Source: Crocosphaera sp. UHCC 0190 (lineage in GTDB: Bacteria > Cyanobacteriota > Cyanobacteriia > Cyanobacteriales > Microcystaceae). Taken from it: a stretch of DNA of 64,000 nucleotides. The notes under the pieces are model-generated. The model was not told where the DNA came from. It saw only the letters and a program-made list of their open reading frames with translations, and did no database searches. The stretch covers positions 106,105 through 170,104 of the forward strand of contig NZ_JAYGHP010000010.1 in NCBI RefSeq assembly GCF_034932065.1, in the 5' to 3' direction. Positions 1 through 8,618 of this stretch are shown here, one piece after another (positions within the stretch are counted from its first letter, which is position 1; every line of letters starts with the position of its first letter). Made by a program: the position numbers and the translations under genes.

Positions 1-604
1 CAATAATTTGGCCAGTGGGACGCAATGGGTTAACTAAAGGGCCTAATAAATTAAAAATAGTGCGAATTTTTAAGGTTTTTCTTAAGGGGGCCACGTGCTT
101 CATCGCCGGATGCCAACCAGGAGCAAATAAAAAGGTAATACCAACTTCTTTTAAAGCATCTGCTACCTTTTCGGGAGTTGCTGATAGTTTGACTCCTAAA
201 TATTCTAACACATCGGCTGAGCCAACTTTACTAGATGCGGAACGGTTGCCATGTTTGGCGACTTTTACCCCGGCAGCAGCAGCGACAAAGGCGACGGCAG
301 TTGATATATTAAAGGTAGAGGCTCCGTCTCCTCCGGTTCCACAGGTGTCAATGACGGGTTGACTATGATTAATAGGAGTTTCTGGTATAGACTGTTTTTG
401 CAAGACTTGAGCCATTCCCGCTAATTCGTTAGCAGATACTCCTTTGGCTTGAATTGCTGCTAAAATAGCCCCAGATAGCACAGGAGGAATGGCTTCTTCT
501 AACCATCCTTGCATCAGTTGAGAGGCTTGGGGTTGGGATAAGGACTGTTGGTTAAGCAGTTGTTGTAGTACCTCGGGCCAAAGATTTGAAGAGTCTTGAG
601 TCAC
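1..604 (-). CDS. trpD: Anthranilate phosphoribosyltransferase, 5' part (runs off the window start)
   Basis: The product transfers phosphoribosyl from PRPP to anthranilate in tryptophan synthesis. The reverse strand is open from a GTG at 604 to base 1. It begins [17 protein letters not shown] and ends at the window edge in [18 protein letters not shown], a block typical of TrpD. About 200 residues are present, and the C-terminal third lies outside the window. GTG is chosen because no in-frame ATG precedes the conserved N-terminal helix. The gene is divergent from glsA across an 84-base AT-rich gap. The family call is firm; the exact start is likely but not certain. Confidence 0.88.
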   Translation of the reverse strand, partial: MTQDSSNLWPEVLQQLLNQQSLSQPQASQLMQGWLEEAIPPVLSGAILAAIQAKGVSANELAGMAQVLQKQSIPETPINHSQPVIDTCGTGGDGASTFNISTAVAFVAAAAGVKVAKHGNRSASSKVGSADVLEYLGVKLSATPEKVADALKEVGITFLFAPGWHPAMKHVAPLRKTLKIRTIFNLLGPLVNPLRPTGQII

Positions 605-688
605 AATAGTTTATAAAGATAAGTGATCTAGTTTTATTTTATAAGATTTGGTGTATTTTGTAGGTTGAATTCCTATTGAAAAAAGAGA

Positions 689-1594
689 ATGGGCCAATTA
701 CTAACTAACTTAAATTCTCAACAATTATCACACTGGTTAACTGAAGCATCTCAAGCAGCAAATAAAGGTAAACTCCCTAATTATATCCCTTTATTGCAGC
801 AAACGCCTCCCAATTTATTAGCGGTTTGTATTCTCCCTATCAATCATCAAATTAATGCACAGGGAGACATTGATAAAACTTTCCCTTTGATGAGTATTAT
901 CAAGCCTTTTTTATTATTCTATTTACTCTCCCAATTGGGAAAAGAATTTATTTTTAATAAGGTTGGCCGTGACCCCTCTAATTATCCCTTTAATTCTCTT
1001 GAACAATTACAGATAGATCAAGGTTTTCCTAGAAATCCGATGATTAATAGTGGGGCCATCACCCTAGCTTCTTTATTGCTTGGAAAAGATGGTAAAACTC
1101 GCTGTCAAAATTTACAAAAATGGTTAAATAAACAGGCTAATTGTAATTTATTTTTAGATGAATTCATGTTAAATTCTGTTCAATCTTTACCCAATATTCG
1201 TAATCAATCAATTCTGCAAGAATTAGTCAAACAAAACCAAATAAATGAGCCTGAAATTACCTTAGATACTTATAATCACATTTGTTGTCTTTCGGGAACC
1301 ATTATTGATTTAGCTCGTTTGGGTTTATTATTAGTAAATTGCCCCTCTTCTCTCTCTCAAGAAAATTGTTTGATTGTGAGGGAAATTATGACTACCTGTG
1401 GACTCTATGAAGCATCAGACACCTTTGCCAAAAAAGTGGGATTTCCTACCAAATCAGGGGTCAGTGGTGCTATATTATCCTTAGTACCAGAAGAAGGGGC
1501 GATCGCTTGTTATAGTCCTGCCCTAGATGCAGAAGGGAACTCAATCTCTAGTTTATTTATTATCCAAAAAATTGCTCAATTTTTAGCTAGTTAA
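689..1594 (+). CDS. glsA: Glutaminase
   Basis: A 301-residue serine-dependent beta-lactamase-fold glutaminase that hydrolyses glutamine to glutamate and ammonia in the cytoplasm. The SxxK catalytic pair is visible at S69-K72 (LMSIIKPF). The substrate-binding block NPMINSGAI lies near 116-124 and the GVSGAI loop near 260. Length matches the family. The ATG at 689 follows a purine-rich AAAAGAG. The stop is 3 bases from the next start, so it is probably co-transcribed with the flavoprotein gene downstream. No sign of decay. Confidence 0.9.
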   Translation: MGQLLTNLNSQQLSHWLTEASQAANKGKLPNYIPLLQQTPPNLLAVCILPINHQINAQGDIDKTFPLMSIIKPFLLFYLLSQLGKEFIFNKVGRDPSNYPFNSLEQLQIDQGFPRNPMINSGAITLASLLLGKDGKTRCQNLQKWLNKQANCNLFLDEFMLNSVQSLPNIRNQSILQELVKQNQINEPEITLDTYNHICCLSGTIIDLARLGLLLVNCPSSLSQENCLIVREIMTTCGLYEASDTFAKKVGFPTKSGVSGAILSLVPEEGAIACYSPALDAEGNSISSLFIIQKIAQFLAS

Positions 1595-1597
1595 ATC

Positions 1598-3067
1598 ATG
1601 AAATCAGCAACAACAAACCAAGCAATAACAAAATTTAAAGATAGTGTAATTATTGGAGGTGGCCCCGCAGGACTTTCCACAGCTTTGATGTTAGCGAAAC
1701 GAGGTTGGGATAACATTACAGTGATTGAAAAACGTCCCAGTGCTGACTATTATGAACCCGATAAATCTTTTAATTATATGATCGATGGAAGAGGTCAAAA
1801 GTTCACAGATCTTTTAGGAATTACTGATAAATTAGCAAGAATTAGTGTTGCGAGTACGGATTTTTACTTGACAAAAATAGAAGCAAATAGTAAAAGAAAA
1901 ACTGTTAAATTGCCTATTGTTGATCCGAAACGAAAAACAGCTTATTGGTTGCAAAGACGAGATTTTGTTAATTTGCTTTATCAAGAAATTCAACATCATT
2001 GGTTAGATAAAATTACCGTATTATTTGCTACAAAATGTATTGAAATTAAAAACAATATTGATGAGAACTTAGAAATAATTGCTCAAGATCAAGAAGGTAA
2101 AATCTTGACATTTAAACCATCTTTATTAGTGGGTTGTGATGGATTTAATTCTATGGTGAGAATGACTTTAAACCAAGAAAATTCAACACTATCTGATAGA
2201 TTTAAGATGAAAGAATTTCCTTCTCCCAGTTCAAGGTTAAGATATAAAGTGTTGACCTTACCCCCAAATTTTCCCCTATCAGATGATAATGAAGATCGGG
2301 CAATTTGTGAGCAAGCTTATGTTATTCGGGGAACCTTTAAAGGACAAGATAAATCGATTTCCTTGGGGATACTTCCCCTAAAAAATCCTGATACACCTCG
2401 CACTGCTAATTTAATTACTCGTCCCCATCATCAACTTTGGGACATCAAAAATAGTGACCAACTTTATCAATTTTTTGAGCAAGCATTTCCCCAGTTACCT
2501 ATTAATAAAATTATTGATCCCCAAGAAGCAGAAAGATTTGCTAAAAGTGAGGGGGGATGTTTTCCCATTCCCCAATATTGTGAGGGTTGCTATTGGTTAA
2601 ATGAAGAAAATAAGACCGGAATTATTTTATTAGGAGATGCTATACATTGTTTTCCCCCAGATATTGGACAAGGGGTTAATTCTGCTTTAGAAGATGTTTT
2701 TATTTTCCATGATATCTTATCTCAAACTAATGATGACTTAACCCAAGCATTACCCTTGTATGAGTCTAAGCGATCGCCAGATATTTTTGCTTTAATAAGG
2801 TTATGTCAAACAGCTTTTCCTTGGCAGTATAATCAAGATCCTTTCCGTCGTCAATTGTGGAATATCAACTTTTTTATTAGACTAGGATTGAATCGTATTC
2901 TGCCATTTATTTTTAGTCCACCTGCTTTTATCTTGATTCAGAATCATCAATTGGGTTATGCTGAAATATGGCAGCGATCGCAGAAAACCACCTTTATTTT
3001 ATTTGGGTTAATTTTCCTCAGCATTTTGTTGATATCTCTAGTGCTTACGAAAAACATTCTTCAATGA
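1598..3067 (+). CDS. FAD-dependent monooxygenase, kynurenine 3-monooxygenase-like
   Basis: A 489-residue group A flavoprotein monooxygenase. An N-terminal Rossmann motif VIIGGGPAGLSTAL lies at about 17-30, and the second FAD-binding motif GDAIHCFPPDIGQGVNSALED near 345. A C-terminal hydrophobic segment (about 466-483) should be a membrane anchor, as in kynurenine 3-monooxygenase. The substrate cannot be read from the sequence, so KMO is a family-level inference. It follows glsA by 3 bases, which suggests one transcript. A role in aromatic amino-acid turnover near trpD is possible but unproven. Confidence 0.78.
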   Translation: MKSATTNQAITKFKDSVIIGGGPAGLSTALMLAKRGWDNITVIEKRPSADYYEPDKSFNYMIDGRGQKFTDLLGITDKLARISVASTDFYLTKIEANSKRKTVKLPIVDPKRKTAYWLQRRDFVNLLYQEIQHHWLDKITVLFATKCIEIKNNIDENLEIIAQDQEGKILTFKPSLLVGCDGFNSMVRMTLNQENSTLSDRFKMKEFPSPSSRLRYKVLTLPPNFPLSDDNEDRAICEQAYVIRGTFKGQDKSISLGILPLKNPDTPRTANLITRPHHQLWDIKNSDQLYQFFEQAFPQLPINKIIDPQEAERFAKSEGGCFPIPQYCEGCYWLNEENKTGIILLGDAIHCFPPDIGQGVNSALEDVFIFHDILSQTNDDLTQALPLYESKRSPDIFALIRLCQTAFPWQYNQDPFRRQLWNINFFIRLGLNRILPFIFSPPAFILIQNHQLGYAEIWQRSQKTTFILFGLIFLSILLISLVLTKNILQ

Positions 3068-3228
3068 GAAAAGCACCTGGGAGTCTTGCCGTGTTTCGAC
3101 CCCAAATGCTTTTCTACTTACTCACTCACACCATTACGATACCTTTTCGGTATCAACTTATATACAACTATACACCAATAATTGTTTAATGGGAGGGAGA
3201 GAGGACACTTTAATAATTGTCACAGTCT

Positions 3229-3390
3229 CTACTTACTGCCAAACTTGGCTTTTGCTTGTTCGTGAACTTCTACGGTAATTTGATTATGACCTGCCTCCGC
3301 AGCAAACTTTTCAATCTTCTTGCGGGCTGCGGGACGGACAAAAAAAGGAATTTCTTTGAGTCTTGCTTCAGCTTCAGGTGTCCAGTTCAT
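3229..3390 (-). CDS. Small PCP_red-domain protein
   Basis: A 53-residue protein, MNWTPEAEARLKEIPFFV... to ...FGSK, with ATG at 3390 and TAG at 3229. The whole chain resembles the short PCP_red domain found at the C terminus of the light-independent protochlorophyllide reductase subunit ChlB (W-x-P-E-A...L..IPFFVR...R). Free-standing copies occur in cyanobacteria and have no settled role. It is isolated, on the strand opposite the flavoprotein gene. Short length limits certainty, but the composition and the P-F-V-R block are characteristic. Confidence 0.72.
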   Translation of the reverse strand: MNWTPEAEARLKEIPFFVRPAARKKIEKFAAEAGHNQITVEVHEQAKAKFGSK

Positions 3391-3498
3391 TCTTGATTAA
3401 CGAATTAACTATAGTATTTACGTTTGATTTATAAACAGTAACATAGCATAGGAGGCTGTTTATTTATGTCCGACTACTTATATAACCTTAAAGCCCAT

Positions 3499-3524
3499 AA
3501 AAAAAACCCTGTCTTTTGACAGGG
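3499..3524 (-). terminator. Rho-independent terminator of the 66-residue gene
   Basis: Stem CCCTGTC/GACAGGG (3507-3513 with 3518-3524), loop TTTT, followed on the reverse strand by eight U (3499-3506). It lies 35 bases beyond the stop of the small reverse-strand gene at 3559. Confidence 0.85.
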
Positions 3525-3558
3525 CAAGAACAAGAGAAAAGGGCCGAACCCAGAGAGT

Positions 3559-3759
3559 TTAACGACCAAGCTTTTGTGAATAAGCAACGATTCCAGCACT
3601 GACAACTTGTCCATAGTTATCGAGGCGGTTTTGTTGTCCAGCACGGGTAGGGGCCAAAAATGTGTCGGTTAAGCCCATGGAAGCAAACATAACGGTAGCA
3701 GCAAGAATAATGTAGTTGCGGACGATAGTGGTGTTGTTGGTGGTGGTGGTGTTAAACAT
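3559..3759 (-). CDS. Small single-pass membrane protein of unknown function
   Basis: 66 residues. A polar N terminus rich in Thr and Asn (MFNTTTTNNTT) is followed by one hydrophobic segment at about 14-34 (NYIILAATVMFASMGL), then a polar tail containing QQNRLDNYGQVV. I do not recognise the family. The QNRLDN stretch faintly recalls the N terminus of high-light-inducible proteins, but there is no chlorophyll-binding helix motif. It has its own strong terminator and sits divergent from the Psb34-like gene, so a photosynthetic membrane role is plausible and only inferred. Confidence 0.6.
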   Translation of the reverse strand: MFNTTTTNNTTIVRNYIILAATVMFASMGLTDTFLAPTRAGQQNRLDNYGQVVSAGIVAYSQKLGR

Positions 3760-4035
3760 TTTCGTGACCTCTGTTCTTCTTGTTACCTTTACTATATTGG
3801 GTCTTCAGGGGTGATGTCAGTCCCAAAACTCAGGTATATTCATGGTTTTAACCGTTCCCTTTCCAGGGATGAAGTGGAAATAAGTGGAACTTGTTCCCCA
3901 TCTATAACATAATCACCTCCCCTGAGACTGCCCCTAATGCTCTCTGAGTCTTCCCTGAGAACTAAAGATAAGCGGACTTAATGGATCGTATAAAAATAAA
4001 TTTGTCAAGCCATCTTTACAAAACTAAATGTATTT

Positions 4036-4053
4036 GTTACATTAATATACATA
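4036..4053 (+). promoter_or_regulatory. Candidate HLR1 (RpaB) box upstream of the Psb34-like gene
   Basis: GTTACATT-AA-TATACATA resembles the HLR1 direct repeat (two KTTACAWW units two bases apart), with one mismatch in the second unit. RpaB binding to HLR1 is known at high-light-responsive genes of cyanobacteria. The box lies 25 bases before the start codon, so it would overlap the core promoter or the transcript start. The motif is short and this is only a candidate. Confidence 0.35.
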
Positions 4054-4077
4054 GAGACACACCGGAGGTCAAAACCG

Positions 4078-4248
4078 ATGTACACCACCCAAATCGATAA
4101 CGGACTCACCAACGCCTACGCAGTAGAACCCAAAGCTTACTACGCTGAGTATCCTGCTCCTTACCAACAACGTCGTTACTTAGTCCAAGGAGCAATCGCT
4201 GCATTCTTCATTACCAGCTTAGTTATCGTTTCTGCTGTTATTAGCTAA
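4078..4248 (+). CDS. psb34: Psb34-like / ssl1498-family light-harvesting-like protein
   Basis: 56 residues: a conserved polar N terminus (MYTTQIDNGLTNAYAVEPK), a central QQRRYLVQGA turn, and one C-terminal membrane helix (about 39-55). This matches the ssl1498 family, whose thermophilic member is the photosystem II assembly factor Psb34, bound to intermediates containing CP47. GGAGG at 4063-4067 gives ideal spacing to ATG. It has its own promoter region and a strong terminator 43 bases after the stop, so it is probably monocistronic and well expressed. The symbol follows family resemblance. Confidence 0.75.
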   Translation: MYTTQIDNGLTNAYAVEPKAYYAEYPAPYQQRRYLVQGAIAAFFITSLVIVSAVIS

Positions 4249-4290
4249 TATTTTCATCTCTTGCTTGATAAAATCGGATTTCTCCCATTG

Positions 4291-4315
4291 AACCTCAGTG
4301 ATGCTGAGGTTTTTT
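4291..4315 (+). terminator. Rho-independent terminator after the Psb34-like gene
   Basis: Perfect 8-bp stem AACCTCAG/CTGAGGTT (4291-4298 with 4304-4311), 5-base loop, then a T run from 4310 to 4315. Confidence 0.85.
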
Positions 4316-4355
4316 ACTGTTTATAGTAACTTTGGCTAATGAATTCTCTCCAATT

Positions 4356-6011
4356 TTAACTATTCTGTTCCTGTCTTTCTCTCAATTTTAAGCGAATTTC
4401 TGCATGAACTTCGCGGGTAATAGGGTAAAAATAAGCCAAAACTAAACCGATAATTAAAATGATAGCAGGAAGGGGAGCTACGGCAATCCGAATTGCTAAT
4501 AAAGCACTTTCCGGTTGAATAGGAATATCTTCACCAGGGACTCTTGCAATAAATCCTGCTGCTTCTAAAACCACACCTACTAAGAATAATCCTAATGCTA
4601 ACCCAAACTTTTGTAAAAGCACCATAAACGCATAGAAAACCCCTTCTCTTCTTTGTCCCGTTTCTAATTCATCTAATTCAATGACATCGGGAACCATTGA
4701 CCAAGGAATTAGATAAGCAACCGATACCCCAAAACCTGCCATAATTGCTAAAATAAACATTAAAGTAACTTGTCCAGGTTGTAAACTAAATAATCCAATT
4801 TGGGCAATTATCCAAACTCCCATTCCCATAAAATAGACAATTTTTTTATCGAGTTTTTTACTCACTGCTTGCCAAAAAAACAACATTACTAAAGCAGTTC
4901 CTTGGACAGCTAAAGCGACAAAACCTGATGTATCTTCTCCTAACCTCATATAACTAACCACAAAGTAAACAAGAATCGAAGCTGTTAACTGAACTGCTAA
5001 CCAAGAACATAAATAAATACCGATTACAAAGAGAAAAGGACGATTATTAAAAACGATTTTTAGCTGTTGAGGAAATGATAAAGACGTTATTGTTTGTGCT
5101 ATTTTGTTTTCTTGTTGTGCTTCTTTATTAACTAAATGTTCTTCTGTTTTACTAAATACTAAACTTAGTCCAAAACCCAAAATCAATAAACTTGCTAACA
5201 AGGCAAAAAAGCTGAGATAATCTAACCTACTGTGACCACCAATTAGGGGTGAAATGCCAGGGATAATTCTCAAAATTCCGTACATAATTCCTAAGATACC
5301 AAGCAAGGTTAAGATGTTGCCTAATTGCTTTTTATTAGCTAAATTCAGAATAGGATTAGCTCCCCTTTCTTGAATTCTTAAGCTGCACCATAACAAGGCT
5401 ATAATTGCCAAAATAGAGCAACTTAATCCCAGCACAAAGAATCTGGTTTGAGCATCATTAGGATAGGCAATAGACGCTAAGATATAGAGAATTAACGATA
5501 AAATACTTCCCCCAATAGAAAACGAAAACCGAAAACTATTTAAACTTGTTCGCTCATTATAATCTTGAGTCAATTCAGGGGTTAAGGCTGTATAAGGTAA
5601 ATTAACCGTAGTATAGGTAATATTAAATAAAATACCAATCAATACATAATAAGCAAATAAGCTCCATTGGTTAGTATTAATATCATCACTAAAATGAGGG
5701 ATTATCCATTGTAAACAATACAAGAAAGCAAAGGGAACTATTCCTGCTAAAATCCAAGGAAGACGACGACCCCAACGAGAACGAGTACGATCACTTAAAA
5801 TGCCAATAATCGGATCATTAATCGCATCAGAAATTTTCCCAATCATCAGCACACTTCCCGCTAAACCAGCAGGCAAACCTGCTACATCTGTAAAGAAAAA
5901 AAGTAAATAAAATACTAGGATATTAGCCGTAATTGCTGGTCCAAAATCTCCAGCACCATAAGCCAGTTTTGTGGTAAAATTAAGTTTCTCAGATTGAGGA
6001 GATGTTATCAT
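4356..6011 (-). CDS. MFS transporter, GPH (glycoside-pentoside-hexuronide):cation symporter type
   Basis: A 551-residue polytopic membrane protein. The N terminus (KLAYGAGDFGP near 16-26) and the first-loop block GKISDAINDPIIGILSDRTRSRWGRR (about 53-78) are the hallmarks of MelB-like GPH symporters, which move sugars with Na+ or H+. Around a dozen hydrophobic helices are visible, with an extended central loop near 285-320, so the chain is longer than the usual 450-500 residues. Substrate is unknown. It is divergent from rsmA and stands alone. Confidence 0.8.
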   Translation of the reverse strand: MITSPQSEKLNFTTKLAYGAGDFGPAITANILVFYLLFFFTDVAGLPAGLAGSVLMIGKISDAINDPIIGILSDRTRSRWGRRLPWILAGIVPFAFLYCLQWIIPHFSDDINTNQWSLFAYYVLIGILFNITYTTVNLPYTALTPELTQDYNERTSLNSFRFSFSIGGSILSLILYILASIAYPNDAQTRFFVLGLSCSILAIIALLWCSLRIQERGANPILNLANKKQLGNILTLLGILGIMYGILRIIPGISPLIGGHSRLDYLSFFALLASLLILGFGLSLVFSKTEEHLVNKEAQQENKIAQTITSLSFPQQLKIVFNNRPFLFVIGIYLCSWLAVQLTASILVYFVVSYMRLGEDTSGFVALAVQGTALVMLFFWQAVSKKLDKKIVYFMGMGVWIIAQIGLFSLQPGQVTLMFILAIMAGFGVSVAYLIPWSMVPDVIELDELETGQRREGVFYAFMVLLQKFGLALGLFLVGVVLEAAGFIARVPGEDIPIQPESALLAIRIAVAPLPAIILIIGLVLAYFYPITREVHAEIRLKLRERQEQNS

Positions 6012-6114
6012 AAAATTAGAAGTTAGTTAGTAGAGGAATAAAATATTCTGATTGTTCAGAAGTATTATAGATGGTTTTGAGCTTGAATTTTAAATTAGTT
6101 TTAAGTTATCAATT

Positions 6115-6936
6115 ATGCCTCAACCTCGTAAACGTTTTGCTCAACATTGGTTACGCAGCGAACAAGCCTTAGAACAGATTATAACGGCCGCCCAACTAAA
6201 AGAGAGCGATCGCATCTTAGAAATTGGCCCAGGCACAGGTATTTTGACCCGTCGTCTCTTACCTATTGTTCAATCTTTAATTGCGGTTGAACTAGATAGA
6301 GATTTATGTAAAGGTTTAGTAAAAAGCTTGGGAAACATTGACAATTTTTTATTATTACAGGGGGATATTCTGAAGTTAGATATTGAAACTCAAGCCCAAG
6401 ATTTTCCTAAATTTTTACCGCTTAATAAAGTCGTTGCCAATATACCTTACAATATTACAAGCCCCATTTTAGAGAAATTATTAGGCACAATTTCCCATCC
6501 CCAAATTCCAGCTTATGAATTAATTGTTTTATTGGTTCAAAAAGAAGTTGCCCAAAGAATTATCGCAGCACCAGCAAACAAAGATTATGGTGCATTATCA
6601 GTCAGAATGCAGTATTTAGCCCAATGTAATTATATTTGTGATGTTCCCAGTAAAGCTTTTTCTCCCCCCCCAAAAGTGGACTCTGCTGTCATTGCTTTGC
6701 GTCCCAGAATTCTCAAAAATCCTGCTCTTAATCCTAAACAGTTAGAAACTCTAATTAAAGTAGGATTTTCGAGTCGTAGAAAAATGTTACGCAATAATCT
6801 GAAAAGTCTTATTGATGGGGATCACTTGATAGACTTACTAACACAATTAAACCTCAACTCTCAAGTCCGTGCAGAAGAACTTGAGCTTGAGCAATGGATA
6901 GAATTAAGCAATAAATGTAAATCCATTCTTCCCTAA
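6115..6936 (+). CDS. rsmA: 16S rRNA (A1518/A1519) dimethyltransferase
   Basis: 273 residues. It dimethylates the two adjacent adenines in helix 45 of 16S rRNA during late 30S assembly. The N-terminal KRFAQHWL, the SAM motif ILEIGPGTG (about 34-42) and the catalytic block NIPYNITSP (near 110) are all present. The C-terminal helical domain carries FSSRRKMLRNNLKSL. A run of eight C at 6664-6671 encodes part of the conserved SPPPKVDSAV segment. Length and start are standard. No linked ispE is seen. Confidence 0.95.
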   Translation: MPQPRKRFAQHWLRSEQALEQIITAAQLKESDRILEIGPGTGILTRRLLPIVQSLIAVELDRDLCKGLVKSLGNIDNFLLLQGDILKLDIETQAQDFPKFLPLNKVVANIPYNITSPILEKLLGTISHPQIPAYELIVLLVQKEVAQRIIAAPANKDYGALSVRMQYLAQCNYICDVPSKAFSPPPKVDSAVIALRPRILKNPALNPKQLETLIKVGFSSRRKMLRNNLKSLIDGDHLIDLLTQLNLNSQVRAEELELEQWIELSNKCKSILP

Positions 6937-7105
6937 GACAATCCTGAGTCTTCCTCTAGAGGATACCAGATCCCCTAGATTCCTGTCTAGGTCAAAGTTT
7001 GGTTGTCTTCTATACAATTTTGTTATTTTTTAGGAATTCTTTGTTAGGATGGAAGCATATTAAGATTTTTTTTAGATTCTTCCTCCTCATCCCACACCCA
7101 TAACT

Positions 7106-7507
7106 ATGCTCAACCTGACTTACACCCCTCCAGAATCCTTAGATCAATTTTCCCTCTTAGAAGAATTTCTGGGCATCCTACCCCTTAAGTATCGAACCAT
7201 TGTTGCCTTAGCCTATTTTACATCTTCAAGAATTAGTGATATTTTGTCCCTCAAAGTGAGTGACATCAAAGATGATCAAATTATCATTAATCAGTCAGAA
7301 TTTGGTAAACCGAAATGTGTTCCCATTCTGTCTACATTAAAGCCCTATTTAACCGTCTATCTTAATGGATATTATCAAAAAAGATCAGGGCTTATCTTTG
7401 CCGATAAAGTGGGCAAACCAATGAAAAGCTCATCAGTATTTAAAGTCCTGAAATTGGTTTCTAAACAAATTAGTCTTCCTGAAATGTATCTGTTTATTTT
7501 ACGTTAA
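7106..7507 (+). pseudogene. Truncated tyrosine recombinase (catalytic-domain fragment)
   Basis: 133 residues resembling the N-terminal part of a phage-integrase catalytic domain. The box I arginine is seen in TSSRISDILSLKVSDI (near 40-55), followed by a beta-hairpin block with a KPKCVPI lysine. The chain stops at EMYLFILR, where active enzymes read HxLRH and go on to the Tyr nucleophile. So the box II histidine and the Tyr are missing. No downstream frame restores them in the 37 bases before the next gene. It is either a decayed integrase or a short domain protein of unknown role. Confidence 0.6.
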
Positions 7508-7544
7508 TAATTGGCACATCAAGATTATCTATTAAGTAGAAAAT

Positions 7545-8288
7545 ATGACAGAATTAGAGATTAAAACCCAACAAGTTTCTATTCAAAATGGTCACTTAGA
7601 AATTGATAGTTACTTAGCAATACCAGAAGCAGAAGGACTATTTCCTGGAGTCATTGTTATTCAAGAAATTTTTGGCGTTAACGAGCATATTCGAGACATA
7701 ACGAGACGATTAGCTAAGCAGGGATATGTAGCCATTACCCCCGCTATTTATCAGCGTCAAGCCCCTGGTTTTGAAACAGGTTACACCCCAGAATCAATTG
7801 AAATTGGCAGAGTCTATAAAAATCAAACCAAAGCCTCAGAATTATTATCCGATATTCAAGCAACCATTGACTATCTTTACACCTTACCCCAAGTGAAAAA
7901 AACAGGTCTAGGAACAATCGGATTTTGCTTTGGGGGCCATGTAGTTTATCTTGTTTCCACTCTCAAAGAGATTAAAGCAACAGCCTCATTTTATGGAGCA
8001 GGAATTGCTAATTGGATGCCAGGGGAAGAGGGAAAAGCAACAGTAGATTGTACCCCAGATATTAAAGGAACTTTGTATGGCTTTTTTGGCATGGAAGATA
8101 GGAGTATTCCTGTTGAACAAGTAAACATGATTGAATCAGCTTTAAAACAGAATAATATTCCCCATCGTATTTTTAAATATCCAGGGGCAGGCCATGGATT
8201 TTTCTGCGATAAACGGGCCAGTTATCATGGAGAAGCAGCGAAAGATGCTTGGCAAAAAGTCCTAGAATTGTTGAGAAATGAATTATAA
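7545..8288 (+). CDS. Dienelactone hydrolase family protein
   Basis: 247-residue alpha/beta hydrolase. The Cys nucleophile sits in GFCFGG (about 126-131), the catalytic Asp in MEDRSIP (near 185) and the His in GAGHGFF (near 217): the Cys-Asp-His triad of dienelactone hydrolases. Members open lactone or ester rings; the substrate in cyanobacteria is unknown. The start ATG is at 7545. A small membrane-protein gene follows after 11 bases, suggesting a two-gene transcript. Confidence 0.88.
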   Translation: MTELEIKTQQVSIQNGHLEIDSYLAIPEAEGLFPGVIVIQEIFGVNEHIRDITRRLAKQGYVAITPAIYQRQAPGFETGYTPESIEIGRVYKNQTKASELLSDIQATIDYLYTLPQVKKTGLGTIGFCFGGHVVYLVSTLKEIKATASFYGAGIANWMPGEEGKATVDCTPDIKGTLYGFFGMEDRSIPVEQVNMIESALKQNNIPHRIFKYPGAGHGFFCDKRASYHGEAAKDAWQKVLELLRNEL

Positions 8289-8299
8289 ATGAGAGTTAA

Positions 8300-8497
8300 A
8301 TGAGTAAATCAACCCGTTTCCCCAGATCGCCTGTCACCCTTGCCTTGCTTGTTTCCTGTCTCATCACTCTCATCCTGTATATTTTGAGAGGTTTAGGCAT
8401 CTTAGGCTTTATCCCTGGGGGGGTGATTTTAGTATTGATGATTATATCCGTTTTCCTAGGAATTTTGTACGGGGTGCAAATGACCAGACGTTTTTAA
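8300..8497 (+). CDS. Small two-helix membrane protein
   Basis: 65 residues with a short basic N terminus, two hydrophobic segments (about 11-31 and 36-58) joined by GILGFIPGG, and a basic end (MTRRF). I do not recognise a family. It is 11 bases behind the dienelactone hydrolase, so it is probably translated from the same transcript. No function is assigned. Confidence 0.6.
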   Translation: MSKSTRFPRSPVTLALLVSCLITLILYILRGLGILGFIPGGVILVLMIISVFLGILYGVQMTRRF

Positions 8498-8618
8498 GAT
8501 GAAAGTGGCTCAAATACTGATAATATATAGTTCTTTGAAAATCGATTTCTATATAGGTGAAACTTAGGTGCATAATGACATCAGTTTTACCAATCAATCC
8601 TATTGAACACCAGAAATT

